This document shows positions 1 to 7,027 of a stretch of DNA of 64,000 bases, piece by piece (the stretch's first letter is position 1; every line of letters starts with the position of its first letter). The position numbers and the translations under genes are program-made. This stretch comes from Thiohalophilus sp. (GTDB lineage: Bacteria; Pseudomonadota; Gammaproteobacteria; UBA6429; Thiohalophilaceae), in assembly GCF_034521165.1 (NCBI RefSeq), contig NZ_JAXHMV010000008.1:248001-312000 (forward strand), read 5' to 3'. The notes below the pieces were generated by a model that saw only the letters and a program-made list of their open reading frames with translations, was not told where the DNA came from and made no database searches.

Positions 1-173
1 TCAACGTGGTGGGACCGCTGTGTACCCCGCTGGATGTCCTGGCGCAACAGATGGATCTGGCCCGCGCCGAGATCGGGGATCTGATCGTAGTGTTTCAGTC
101 CGGCGCCTACGGTTATACGGCCAGTCCGACGCGGTTCTTGAGTCATCCCGAGCCAGTGGAGATCCTGGTTTAA
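1..173 (+). CDS. PLP-dependent decarboxylase, C-terminal end (partial)
   Basis: The gene enters from outside the window; the frame starts at base 3 and stops at TAA 171-173. The visible 56 residues contain VGPLCTPLD, which matches the cysteine loop (GPxC) of fold-type III PLP decarboxylases of the diaminopimelate/ornithine family, followed by GDLIVVFQSGAYGYTASP, the usual C-terminal barrel motif. This tail resembles the decarboxylase linked to exosortase A (XrtA) clusters, which would fit the PEP-CTERM gene at 45.1 kb. The substrate cannot be assigned from a fragment, and the exosortase link is an inference. Confidence 0.75.
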   Translation, partial: NVVGPLCTPLDVLAQQMDLARAEIGDLIVVFQSGAYGYTASPTRFLSHPEPVEILV

Positions 174-199
174 CCGGCCCTGTGCCCGCCACGTTGTAG

Positions 200-226
200 G
201 CCAGGTTGCGCGCAGCGCTACCTGGC
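200..226. repeat. REP-like intergenic hairpin, copy 1
   Basis: The arms GCCAGGT and ACCTGGC enclose TGCGCGCAGCGCT. A second copy with the same 13-base core occurs in inverse orientation at 40207-40233, where the arms are GTCAGGT and ACCTGAC. The arms differ by one base pair that changed on both sides, which supports a conserved hairpin. It lies just downstream of the decarboxylase stop codon. Confidence 0.6.
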
Positions 227-329
227 ATTCCGCTTCGATTCAAGGTTGTGTCAGGCAGGCTTACCGCCAACCTGATCTGCGCTATTGTCCTGTTTTGGGA
301 TGATTACAGGTGAATAACTGGCTGAGAGC

Positions 330-1046
330 TCACATCTGGTCGCCGCGTTGCGCGGTGGCCGGCGGGCGTACTTTGAGGGTGGGCTGACTGCCTGGGCTCA
401 ACGACAAATGCACAAACGGCCGGCAGCTGGCCAGCATCCCCTGCCACGGACCGGCACAGACAAACAGCGCCCAGCCTGTCTTGTGCGCACCCAGCCGCTG
501 GTGCGAGCCCCGCGAGGCGGGGTTGAAGGCCGATATCCGACTGGCGGAGTGATGAATGCCCTCGGCATAAAGACGTTCGTTGGCGGCTTGCCACAGTTTC
601 AGGAACACCGGCGAGAGACGGTGTTTTTTTGCGACATACACATCGTAGTCCCAGACACTCTGCCCTTCGGGCAGGGGTCGAAACAGGCAGCGCACTTCAT
701 CTTCGGGATAGTCCCCTTGCACGAACCATAAAAACCCGGCCAGCTCGCCGTTGAGCTCGGCCACCAGGCAGCGCGCGCCCCGGGCAAAACGCTCGGCGAA
801 TACTCCCTCACGGCGATCCGGCACACCCTGCAGCAGGGGATCGCCCGATATGGCTTCACGTACCTGGATTTTTTTGCCGCGATGTTCGGGCAACAGGGGC
901 GCGGTGGTGATCGGCTGGCTGACCAGATCGTATTTCACGAGACGCAGTCGATCGGCGCTGAGCCGCGACAGTGCCGTGCCCAGCAGATACAGCATGCCGT
1001 TCCACCAGCCCAGTGTCTGAAGGTTTGTGCGCAGGGTCCGCAGCAT
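330..1046 (-). CDS. GNAT-family N-acetyltransferase
   Basis: The protein has 238 residues. Its central part reads as a GNAT fold: a basic N-terminal stretch, then the strand pair around CLVAELNGELAGFLWFV (about 92-108), an acidic DYDVYVAKKHRLSPV segment (about 132-146) in the place of the acetyl-CoA-binding region, and a C-terminal FNPASRGSHQRLGA, where GNAT proteins carry the N-x-x-S-x-x-x-x-x-x-G pattern. It starts 12 bases after the stop of the upstream methyltransferase, so the two are probably cotranscribed. Acetyl or acyl transfer to an amine is the family function; the substrate is unknown. An XrtA-cluster role is plausible but unproven. Confidence 0.7.
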   Translation of the reverse strand: MLRTLRTNLQTLGWWNGMLYLLGTALSRLSADRLRLVKYDLVSQPITTAPLLPEHRGKKIQVREAISGDPLLQGVPDRREGVFAERFARGARCLVAELNGELAGFLWFVQGDYPEDEVRCLFRPLPEGQSVWDYDVYVAKKHRLSPVFLKLWQAANERLYAEGIHHSASRISAFNPASRGSHQRLGAHKTGWALFVCAGPWQGMLASCRPFVHLSLSPGSQPTLKVRPPATAQRGDQM

Positions 1047-1058
1047 CGCCAGGGGCTG

Positions 1059-1796
1059 TCAGTTGCCGGATTTGCGCGCGGCGATCAAAAAGGCATGGCT
1101 CAGGGGCGAGGCCAGCCAGGGGAGCCTGGCCAGCAGCCAGCGTACGGGCCGGGATTCGAGCCAGGGCTGAAAGCGGCGTAACGATCCCGGCAGAATCGGC
1201 ACCCAGTACAACCGGACTTCGGTGGCGCCGGCGGCGCGCAGCAGGCGGGTCAGTTGCGCGGGACTGTCGTAGCGCAGTCCGAGCGGACGGCGGCGCAGAC
1301 GCGCCTGAAGGCGGTTCAGTACGGTGGTCAGGGCGTGCCGGTTCAGGGCATCGATCCAGATTTGTCCGCCGGGCCGAATCAGGGTCAGCAGCTCACGGGT
1401 TGCCCTGTCCGGGCCGGAGAGGGCCTGCATCACCCCGAAGCACATCACCCCGTCCACGCTGGCCGGGCGTACCGGCAACTGGGTGGCATCGCCGACCAGC
1501 CAGGGAATCGAGGCATCGCTGCGGCTGCGCGCTTTTTGTAACGAGGGCAGCGAGTAATCGACACCCACGGGCGCAATACCCTGGCTGGCGAGATAGCGGG
1601 TATAGCTGCCCGCGCCACAGCCGATATCCAGCCAGCGGGCGCCCGGCGCATCACCGGGCCAGACCCGCTGAAAATGCCGTAACCGGACTTCCAGGCCGGA
1701 CTCGGTCCAGCCGGCGATGCCTGCGTCGTCATCGAACATCTGGCCACGTTTGGTAAAGCGCTGGCGCCAGGTTTCTTCAAAAGAGGATCGGGGCAT
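1059..1796 (-). CDS. class I SAM-dependent methyltransferase
   Basis: The protein has 245 residues. Motif I, WLDIGCGAGSYTRYLA (about 54-69), is the SAM-binding loop, followed by the acidic VGVDYSLPSL, then GDATQLPV and the post-motif MCFGVMQALSGPDRATREL, where methyltransferases place their motif II region. It resembles the UbiE/COQ5-type and small-molecule methyltransferases. The C-terminus is arginine-rich and hydrophobic and may contact the membrane. It is the first gene of a pair with the GNAT protein. The substrate is unknown. Confidence 0.8.
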   Translation of the reverse strand: MPRSSFEETWRQRFTKRGQMFDDDAGIAGWTESGLEVRLRHFQRVWPGDAPGARWLDIGCGAGSYTRYLASQGIAPVGVDYSLPSLQKARSRSDASIPWLVGDATQLPVRPASVDGVMCFGVMQALSGPDRATRELLTLIRPGGQIWIDALNRHALTTVLNRLQARLRRRPLGLRYDSPAQLTRLLRAAGATEVRLYWVPILPGSLRRFQPWLESRPVRWLLARLPWLASPLSHAFLIAARKSGN

Positions 1797-2000
1797 AGCG
1801 ACTGTTTTTATCCGTTATAGTGATGTGAACCCGGGTCTGACAACGTCACGACGCACTGGGACGTGCTGTGCCGCCCGATTTTAGCATTAAAAGCGGGTCG
1901 AATCCGGTACCCGAAAACCCGGTCTGGGATAAGATGGCCGGCGAGCTTGATGTAACTGGGACAGCAAGGGAAGGTGCCCGCTGTCGAACGAGATTGCCAG

Positions 2001-2401
2001 ATGCGAATTATCGAGGTGGTGGCCGATTGTGGCCACGTTGATACATTACAAAGTATTGCCGAGCAGTACGAAGTCTACGATCACTGGTGCTTTCAGCCCC
2101 GGGAAGAAACGGGCCGCTGAATTTCGACAGCCAGGAATTGTTACTACGCACCGATGTCGGGCTGGAAGGTATCGCTCTGGCGCTGGCCTCGGGGATGGCC
2201 GCCGGTCTGAGCCTGACCAGTGGTGTTTCGGCGACCCTGGTCGGTGTGATGGTGGCTGTAGCGCTGTTGCCACCGGCGGCCACGCTGGGACTGATGCTGG
2301 GGGCCGGAAACTATCAATATGCCCTGGGCGCCCTGTTGCTACTGGCGGTCAACGTGGTGTGCGTAAACCTGGCCGAAAGTGTGCAGATCCTGGTCAAATA
2401 A
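2001..2401 (+). pseudogene. DUF389 membrane protein remnant, internally deleted
   Basis: Two pieces of a DUF389 (TIGR00341-type) hydrophobic protein lie side by side in different frames. Bases 2001-2120 encode MRIIEVVADCGHVDTLQSIA and then stop; this is the usual DUF389 N-terminus. From about 2087 to 2401 a second frame encodes the conserved membrane core, with LTSGVSATLVGVMVAVALLP and NVVCVNLAES. Family members have several hundred residues, so most of the middle is missing and the C-terminal tail is also cut. The gene is probably dead. A short two- or three-helix membrane protein from the second frame (GTG start at 2087) cannot be excluded. Confidence 0.75.
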
Positions 2402-2428
2402 CGACGATATAACCTGTCACAGCCGGGT

Positions 2429-2707
2429 CTAACGATTGCCCCAGATGTTGGCGACCGCCCGATCGCTGCCAAGCAAACCGACCACCAGGCAGACAAAAGC
2501 GACCGTAAAAAAGACGACAACAGGAATCAGGTAGCCAACCTGAGCCTGACCCATGGCAAAGTAGGCACTGACCAGACCCAGCCCCGAGAATAGCACGCCC
2601 ACAACGATCAAAATCTTTCGATTGAGCGGTTTGTAGTTAAAGGGCTTCTCGCCGGACTCAAAATAGCGCAGCACAAACCAGAAGAGTTGTCTCAGTAACG
2701 CATGCAT
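2429..2707 (-). CDS. small two-helix membrane protein
   Basis: I do not recognise the family. The 92-residue product has a basic amphipathic N-terminus (LLRQLFWFVLRYFESGEKPF) and two predicted membrane helices, about residues 31-48 and 59-80. The ATG at 2707 was chosen because the longer frame (to 2779) begins with a TTG. An AGGA lies about 14 bases upstream. The gene converges on the DUF389 remnant. A role cannot be given. Confidence 0.5.
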   Translation of the reverse strand: MHALLRQLFWFVLRYFESGEKPFNYKPLNRKILIVVGVLFSGLGLVSAYFAMGQAQVGYLIPVVVFFTVAFVCLVVGLLGSDRAVANIWGNR

Positions 2708-2956
2708 AACGGTCAATAATCCTGTGTCGGCAGATTGGGCCCGCAGAGTATTAAAGGTGCGGGCAACAAGGTGCGTCAAGTGAGCTGGTTAAACGCGTTC
2801 CTGGCAGCACAGGTGTGTTGTGGACGCAGTGTATAGACTCTTTCAAATCATGGGTTCTATGAGTGGCCTGTAGATGTCGTCCACAAACCGGTATAATGAA
2901 CATATTACCGTTTTTTTCATGATTTAAAGCAACTTAAAGTAACAAGGAGCCCCCCA

Positions 2957-3715
2957 ATGGCCAAACCGGACGTTCGCACGGACGAGAAAAAGCAACATTT
3001 TGATGATATTTACGTGGCCGAGAACCCGGTGCCGTTCAAGGAGCGGATCCTCGATACGCTGGAATATGTCTCCGATAACTTCAATCGCCAGACGTTCGAT
3101 CGGCTGATTTTGCCCTGGGTACAGAAGAAGGCCGGCGACAAACCGCTGAACTTCGTGGATCTGGCCGGCTGTTTCGGCAACACCACCATGGCGACCCTGT
3201 ATGGCATGGATTATGACGCCATACGCAATAACTGGCGCGATGCCGAAGCAGCCAGCAAGGTCGATGCGCAACGACGGTTTGCCGCCAACACTACCGGTAT
3301 CGACATCTCGGCCAATGCCCTGGCCTACGGCCATTCGGCAGGCCTGTATGACACCACGATCGAGGCCGATCTCAACGCCATGTCGCCCGACGTCGATCAG
3401 CAGGTTACCGCGGCGATGGAAAATGCCGACATCGTGATCTCCACCGCCTCGCTTGTTTATCTGGAACCCGAGGCCATCGACAAGCTGCTCGGTGCGTTCG
3501 CCGGCGGTAAAGGCGAGGGCTACATGCTGGTCAACTTCCTCAATCCTTTCGCCCTGGAGAAAGCCGACGCCACCAAGCGCATGTTGCTCAACCACCTGGA
3601 ATTTGTCGGCAGCATGGCCTCCCGCCACCGCCGCCTGTCGCCGCTGGAACAGGAAAACTACCCGGGTGAAGAGTGGGCGTTACTCGAAATCTGGGTATTG
3701 CGGCGTAACGGCTAA
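2957..3715 (+). CDS. SAM-dependent methyltransferase-like protein
   Basis: The protein has 252 residues and a strong ribosome binding site (AAGGAG, 2944-2949). The segment FVDLAGCFGNTTMA (about 66-79) fits a class I SAM-binding loop of the form D-x-x-G-x-x-G, and TGIDISANALAYG (about 113-125) fits the acidic ribose-binding strand. A later IVISTASLVYLEPEAIDKLL resembles the post-SAM region of Rossmann methyltransferases. The N-terminus is charged and looks cytosolic. The gene stands alone and is followed by a perfect hairpin. The substrate is unknown. Confidence 0.65.
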   Translation: MAKPDVRTDEKKQHFDDIYVAENPVPFKERILDTLEYVSDNFNRQTFDRLILPWVQKKAGDKPLNFVDLAGCFGNTTMATLYGMDYDAIRNNWRDAEAASKVDAQRRFAANTTGIDISANALAYGHSAGLYDTTIEADLNAMSPDVDQQVTAAMENADIVISTASLVYLEPEAIDKLLGAFAGGKGEGYMLVNFLNPFALEKADATKRMLLNHLEFVGSMASRHRRLSPLEQENYPGEEWALLEIWVLRRNG

Positions 3716-3729
3716 ACGGCTGGCGATCC

Positions 3730-3748
3730 GGCGGTCATTCTGACCGCC
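3730..3748 (+). terminator. hairpin after methyltransferase gene
   Basis: GGCGGTCA and TGACCGCC form a perfect 8-bp stem with a 3-base loop, 15 bases past the stop codon. There is no clear T-run, so it may be an mRNA-end stabiliser and not a classic intrinsic terminator. Confidence 0.45.
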
Positions 3749-3876
3749 GTGATTCCTCGTAAAAGGATAATGAGAAAAGGCGTTGCACCTTGATTTGAAG
3801 GATCCGCCGCGATGCCAATGCTCGCCCTTATGCCACGTCCGCCAGCGCCCTGAATTTGACCACCCCTTCTGCCGGG

Positions 3877-3907
3877 AACGGGGTCAGGTCCAACATTCGA
3901 ACATTCA
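3877..3907. repeat. 31-bp inverted end, left copy (REP-type, GGGGTCAGGTCC)
   Basis: This 31-base sequence begins AACGGGGTCAGGTCC and ends in ATTCGAACATTCA. It reappears inverted at 4999-5029 with one mismatch. GGGGTCAGGT-type sequences commonly flank REP-associated tyrosine transposases, and a decayed transposase of that kind starts 58 bases downstream. Confidence 0.75.
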
Positions 3908-3964
3908 AGTTGTGAGTTGATTGTGGTATTTTAAGGTAAAATCAGACAACAGGGAGGTTGTTTT

Positions 3965-4407
3965 ATGGCGAGACCATTGCGTTCTGGAGTTTTCCGGTGC
4001 ATTGTACCATGTGACGGCGCGGGGCGACCGGAGGGAGCCGATCTATACAGATGATGAAGATCGGCGAGAGTGGATTGCTGTGCTGGACGAAGTCTGGCCA
4101 GCGATTTAACTGGGTTATCCACGCCTATTGTCAGATGACACGCCTATTGTCAGATGACCAATCACTATCATTTTCTCGTTGAAACACCGGATGCGAATTT
4201 GTCAAAAGGAATGCGACAACTTAACGGCGTCTATACCCAACGCTTCAATCGCCGCCACGGATTATCCGGTCATCTTTTTCAAGGTCGCTATAAGGCTATT
4301 CTGGTACAAAAGAAAGCTGATCTTCTTGAAGTCAGCCGCTATGTGGTACTCAACCCGGTACGTGCCGGGATGGTCAGCAATCCGGCCGACTGGCCCTGGA
4401 GAGTTCT
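3965..4407 (+). pseudogene. REP-associated tyrosine transposase (Y1_Tnp), 5' part, frameshifted
   Basis: The start MARPLR follows a GGGAGG ribosome binding site. Pieces in three frames reconstruct the RAYT core: LEFSGALYHVTARGDRREPI, QRFNWVIHAYCQMTNHYHF with the HUH-type motif HYH, then MRQLNGVYTQRFNRRHGLSG and YVVLNPVRAGMV. Lesions are a one-base loss near 3983, a one-base gain near 4098, and a 19-bp tandem duplication at 4121-4158. The reading ends at WPWR (about 4405), where the sequence switches to a chemotaxis-receptor fragment. The gene cannot make a working single-strand transposase. Confidence 0.85.
4121..4158. repeat. 19-bp tandem duplication inside transposase remnant
   Basis: The unit ACGCCTATTGTCAGATGAC occurs at 4121-4139 and again immediately at 4140-4158. 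Nineteen is not a multiple of three, so the duplication breaks the frame exactly at the AYCQMTNHYH catalytic region. Both copies are identical, which suggests a recent event. Confidence 0.9.
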
Positions 4408-4410
4408 GGG

Positions 4411-4915
4411 ATGCTGGCCCTGAGTATGATGATCGCCGGTCTCGATATTTACAGCGCCATGCTGGCGTGGCTGGGATTCAGCGTGGCAAGCACGGCAGTG
4501 ATCGGGTTTTTGATGCGACCGATGAACAATGCCATCGCGGCGGCAAAAAAGGTCTACGATAATCCACTGGCCCGCTGGATCTATACCGGGCGCAATGACG
4601 AGGCCGGGCAGGTTTTGCTGGCACTGAAAAAACTCGAGTCATCCACTGGCGGGATTGTTGGACGCATCGCGGCATACGCTCCATACGACTAAAAACAGCT
4701 CGGATCAATTGATGTCGAGCATGCGAACAAGCCAGGAGACCATAGAACAGCAGTATTCCGAAACCGATCAGGTGGCAACGGCGCTGAATGAAATGACCGC
4801 CTCGATCCGCAGTGTTGAGGAGCGTTCGAAACAAACCGCCGAGGCAGCCAATGAAGCCCATACCGAGACGGAGAAAGGTCAGCAAGTGGTGAATGAAACC
4901 ACCCGGTGCCATTAA
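4411..4915 (+). pseudogene. methyl-accepting chemotaxis protein fragment
   Basis: The first frame (to about 4670) encodes a membrane helix (MLAWLGFSVASTAVIGFLM), then the HAMP-like segment RPMNNAIAAAKKVYDNPLAR and GQVLLALKKLESSTGGIVGR. The second frame continues DASRHTLHTTKNSSDQLMSS and QVATALNEMTASIRSVEERS, which is methylation-helix sequence of Aer-type PAS chemoreceptors. A small deletion near 4670 causes the frame change. The N-terminal PAS part and the signalling tip are absent. The fragment sits inside the transposase remnant, so it is either captured cargo or the product of a rearrangement. Confidence 0.8.
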
Positions 4916-4998
4916 CGATGCTTCCAGTGGGTGATTTCTTTGGCGTACATGCTGTAACCGTAGGGCGAGCTGTAAGAAGGCTGGCGTCGCGTGAAGAC

Positions 4999-5029
4999 TG
5001 AGTGTTCGAATGTTGGACCTGACCCCGTT
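4999..5029. repeat. 31-bp inverted end, right copy
   Basis: This is the reverse complement of 3877-3907 with one mismatch in 31. It lies between the chemoreceptor fragment and the 3' remnant of the transposase, so the pair encloses the 5' transposase part and the receptor fragment (about 1.15 kb). Confidence 0.75.
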
Positions 5030-5037
5030 GCGCTTTT

Positions 5038-5240
5038 CAGCATCAGCTGATACTGGGTGACGAGGCATTTGCTCGTCGCATAAAGGCCTAGTTGATAACA
5101 ATACTGTCAGAAATGTATCAAAAGCACAAAGGCGCATGCTGGCCAAAAGTCTCGAAGAGTATCAACGTCAGCATTCAGCCCGAGACGAGGCGATGGTCCG
5201 GGCTTATCTATCAGGTGCCTATCTCGATGCAAGGAAGTGA
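5038..5240 (+). pseudogene. REP-associated transposase, 3' part
   Basis: From 5038 one frame gives QHQLILGDEAFARRIKA and stops. The next frame gives KAQRRMLAKSLEEYQRQHSA and RDEAMVRAYLSGAY, ending at TGA 5238-5240. Both match the C-terminal region of RAYT proteins (LGDEAF block, then the AQRR-x-x-x-K-x-L-x-EY and RDEAM helices). About 65 residues that should join this to the 5' part are missing, replaced by the chemoreceptor segment and the right inverted end. Confidence 0.7.
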
Positions 5241-5350
5241 ACGTGGTGGCCGGGGATATGCAGGTTCTGGCGGAGCAGTTCTGGGCCAGACAGTAAACAC
5301 AGCGGAGGCTTGATTTCGGGTCGTCAGAGGTGAAAGCATCTCGCGCCAGG

Positions 5351-5563
5351 CTACAGCTCAAACAGCTTTGCCACCGGCACGTCCAATGCCGTGGCCAGTT
5401 TTTCGATACTGTCCACGGTAATACTCTGTTCGGCCCGCTCGACCGTGCCGATGTAGGTGCGGTGCAAATTGCTGGCCACGGCCAGATCCTCCTGGGACCA
5501 GCCTTTTTCCCGGCGCAGCTCGCGCACGCGCCGGGCAAGTAATTCTCTGGCGGTAACTGACAT
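5351..5563 (-). CDS. small XRE-family transcriptional regulator
   Basis: The 70-residue protein is almost entirely one Cro/C1 helix-turn-helix: LARRVRELRREKGWSQEDLA (about 9-28) holds helices 1 and 2, and ASNLHRTYIGTVERAEQSIT the recognition helix. It ends with the usual VDSIEKLATALDVPVAKLFE. It lacks any sensor domain. It is divergent from the CsrA-XRE fusion gene with a 120-bp shared upstream region. Control of itself and of that neighbour is the likely role. No clear ribosome binding site precedes the ATG. Confidence 0.8.
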   Translation of the reverse strand: MSVTARELLARRVRELRREKGWSQEDLAVASNLHRTYIGTVERAEQSITVDSIEKLATALDVPVAKLFEL

Positions 5564-5599
5564 GGTGCAAGTCTATGTAAATGCAGATAATTCATCGAC

Positions 5600-5638
5600 C
5601 TACTAACAGTAGACAGACGATAAATAGCATTCTATACT
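5600..5638 (+). promoter_or_regulatory. promoter of the CsrA-XRE fusion with overlapping operator
   Basis: TAGACA (5610-5615) and TATACT (5633-5638) are separated by 17 bp, each one mismatch from the sigma-70 consensus. The inverted repeat CTACT-AAC-AGTAG (5600-5612) overlaps the -35 element and is a candidate operator for either XRE protein encoded on its two sides. Confidence 0.55.
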
Positions 5639-5683
5639 GACCGGGACTTGATGAGAATCAGGGAATGGAAAGGAGGCCATGAG

Positions 5684-6133
5684 ATGCTGTTACTGTTTCG
5701 CAAACCCGGACAATCCATCACTATCCAGCCTGCCCCAGAGGTGGACCTGACGGCGCCACTGGGGACGTTCTTCGAAAACGGGCCGATCCAGGTGCTGGTC
5801 AACCGGATCATCGAAAACGAGGTCAAACTCGGTATACAGGCGCACCCGGATCTGATGATCCTGCGCGAGGAAATCTCTCCCCACTATCCGGCGACCCCGC
5901 CGCCATCTCCCTCCGGGCTGAGAGAGGGTCAGATCCGCGCCATTGTCGCCCGTAACCTCAGCCATTACCGCCACGAGCGTCAGTGGAGTACTCAGCAACT
6001 GGCCGAGCAGGCCAACCTGCCGCTGACCACGATTACCGCCATGGAGCAGGGGATCGGCACGATCACGCTGGATGATCTGGATCGGGTCGCTCTGGCGCTG
6101 GACCTCGGCGTGGCCGAGCTGTTGCGGGAGTGA
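5684..6133 (+). CDS. CsrA-like domain fused to XRE helix-turn-helix
   Basis: The ATG at 5684 was chosen because AAGGAGG (5670-5676) precedes it by 7 bases; the frame is open further upstream but without such a site. Residues 1-64 read as CsrA/RsmA: MLLLFRKPGQSITI at the start and VKLGIQAHPDLMILREEI at the end. R6 and R61 correspond to RNA-contacting R6 and R44 of E. coli CsrA. A 17-residue insertion (about 15-33) separates strands 2 and 3. After a proline-rich linker (about 65-76), residues 79-149 are a Cro/C1 helix-turn-helix. CsrA proteins bind GGA hairpins in mRNA as a domain-swapped dimer. A joined RNA- and DNA-binding protein is inferred; activity is not shown. Confidence 0.7.
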   Translation: MLLLFRKPGQSITIQPAPEVDLTAPLGTFFENGPIQVLVNRIIENEVKLGIQAHPDLMILREEISPHYPATPPPSPSGLREGQIRAIVARNLSHYRHERQWSTQQLAEQANLPLTTITAMEQGIGTITLDDLDRVALALDLGVAELLRE

Positions 6134-6198
6134 CGACTCCGAACCCCGAGCAGCTGAATGGACTTGTTAACGGCCGGGCTGTCACTTATCCTTATTTT

Positions 6199-6219
6199 AT
6201 GCGCATTATAGATGCGCAT
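6199..6219 (+). promoter_or_regulatory. ccdAB operator/promoter candidate
   Basis: Two copies of the self-palindromic ATGCGCAT lie at 6199-6206 and 6212-6219, separated by TATAG. The spacer with its flank (TATAGA) resembles a -10 element. Type II antitoxins usually repress their own promoter by binding such repeats, so this is the likely CcdA(B) operator. Confidence 0.5.
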
Positions 6220-6246
6220 TGTCAGCCTGTCAGAGGAGAGTTCCCC

Positions 6247-6492
6247 ATGAGCCAGATCTACGACCGTACAGCTGTCAAAAAAGCCACAAACCTCAGTATA
6301 AACAGTGACTTACTCTCCAGGGCGCGGAGCCTTAAACTGAATTTGTCGGCCACGCTTGAAGCTGCCCTGGAAGCCGAGATTAAAAAAGCCGAGCGCGATC
6401 AATGGCTTGAAACTAATAAACAAGCGATCGATGCTTCAAATCGGCTGGTCGAGAAACAGGGATTATTTTCCTCATCATACAAGACGCTTTAA
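6247..6492 (+). CDS. ccdA: antitoxin CcdA
   Basis: The 81-residue protein starts at 6247 after AGAGGAG. Its N-terminus (KKATNLSINSDLLSRARSL) is the ribbon-helix-helix DNA-binding part of CcdA. Its C-terminal half (ERDQWLETNKQAIDASNRLV and EKQGLFSSSYKTL) is the flexible toxin-wrapping region, with the typical N-x-x-AI-x-x-x-N and G-x-F motifs. It precedes ccdB by 3 bases. The longer frame from 6130 runs over the previous stop and the operator and was not used. Confidence 0.9.
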   Translation: MSQIYDRTAVKKATNLSINSDLLSRARSLKLNLSATLEAALEAEIKKAERDQWLETNKQAIDASNRLVEKQGLFSSSYKTL

Positions 6493-6495
6493 TGA

Positions 6496-6813
6496 ATGGC
6501 GCAATTTACACTTTATGAGAATCAGAATCCTGACTCGAAGGAGACATACCCGTATTTTGTCGATGTTCAATGTAATCTCCTGGACTCACTGAACTCCCGG
6601 CTTGTTATCCCGCTGACACAGCATCGTAATCTTGAGAAAACAAATATTAACAATCTTTGCCCGCAAGTTACCCTGAATGATGAGTCCTTTGTCTTGCTGA
6701 CTCACCAGATGACAAACGTTCCAATGTCAGCCCTGAAAAGTCCTGTTACAACGATTGAACATCTGCGTGGCGAGATACTCGAGGCAATCGATATTCTTAT
6801 TACCGGGATTTGA
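6496..6813 (+). CDS. ccdB: toxin CcdB
   Basis: The 105-residue length is close to F-plasmid CcdB (101). YFVDVQCNLLDSLNSRLVIP matches the FVDVQSD...RRMVIPL block, and LLTHQMTNVPMSALKSPV matches the segment before the C-terminal helix. CcdB poisons DNA gyrase by trapping GyrA-DNA complexes. The C-terminal three residues needed for gyrase poisoning in F CcdB are WGI; here they are TGI, so activity may be altered. This region is more AT-rich than its neighbours, consistent with horizontal gain. Confidence 0.88.
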   Translation: MAQFTLYENQNPDSKETYPYFVDVQCNLLDSLNSRLVIPLTQHRNLEKTNINNLCPQVTLNDESFVLLTHQMTNVPMSALKSPVTTIEHLRGEILEAIDILITGI

Positions 6814-6958
6814 TGATTAAAGCGCCTTTACAGGGTGATGCCTTGTTTGTTTCTCATTGAAAGATACGAGGTCTTGCCTTTTGCCTGTGCAGGTTTCAGT
6901 GGCTGATTAGCCTGACTATAGGGAGTTTAAGATAACTCCTTTTATTATTTAAATTTTC

Positions 6959-7008
6959 TTCTTTGCGTACTTTGCGCCTCCGCGTCCTCTGCGTTAATTT
7001 CCAGTGGA
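6959..7008. repeat. solo arm of the CGCAGAGGACGC repeat family
   Basis: On the minus strand it reads CTGGAAATTAACGCAGAGG, then GACGCGGAGGCGCAAAG. It matches the arms at 25476-25654, 49579-49743 and 50557-50686, but no inverted partner is visible nearby. It lies just past the ubiB stop. Confidence 0.6.
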
Positions 7009-7027
7009 TTCAAAGAATCGGTGAGAA

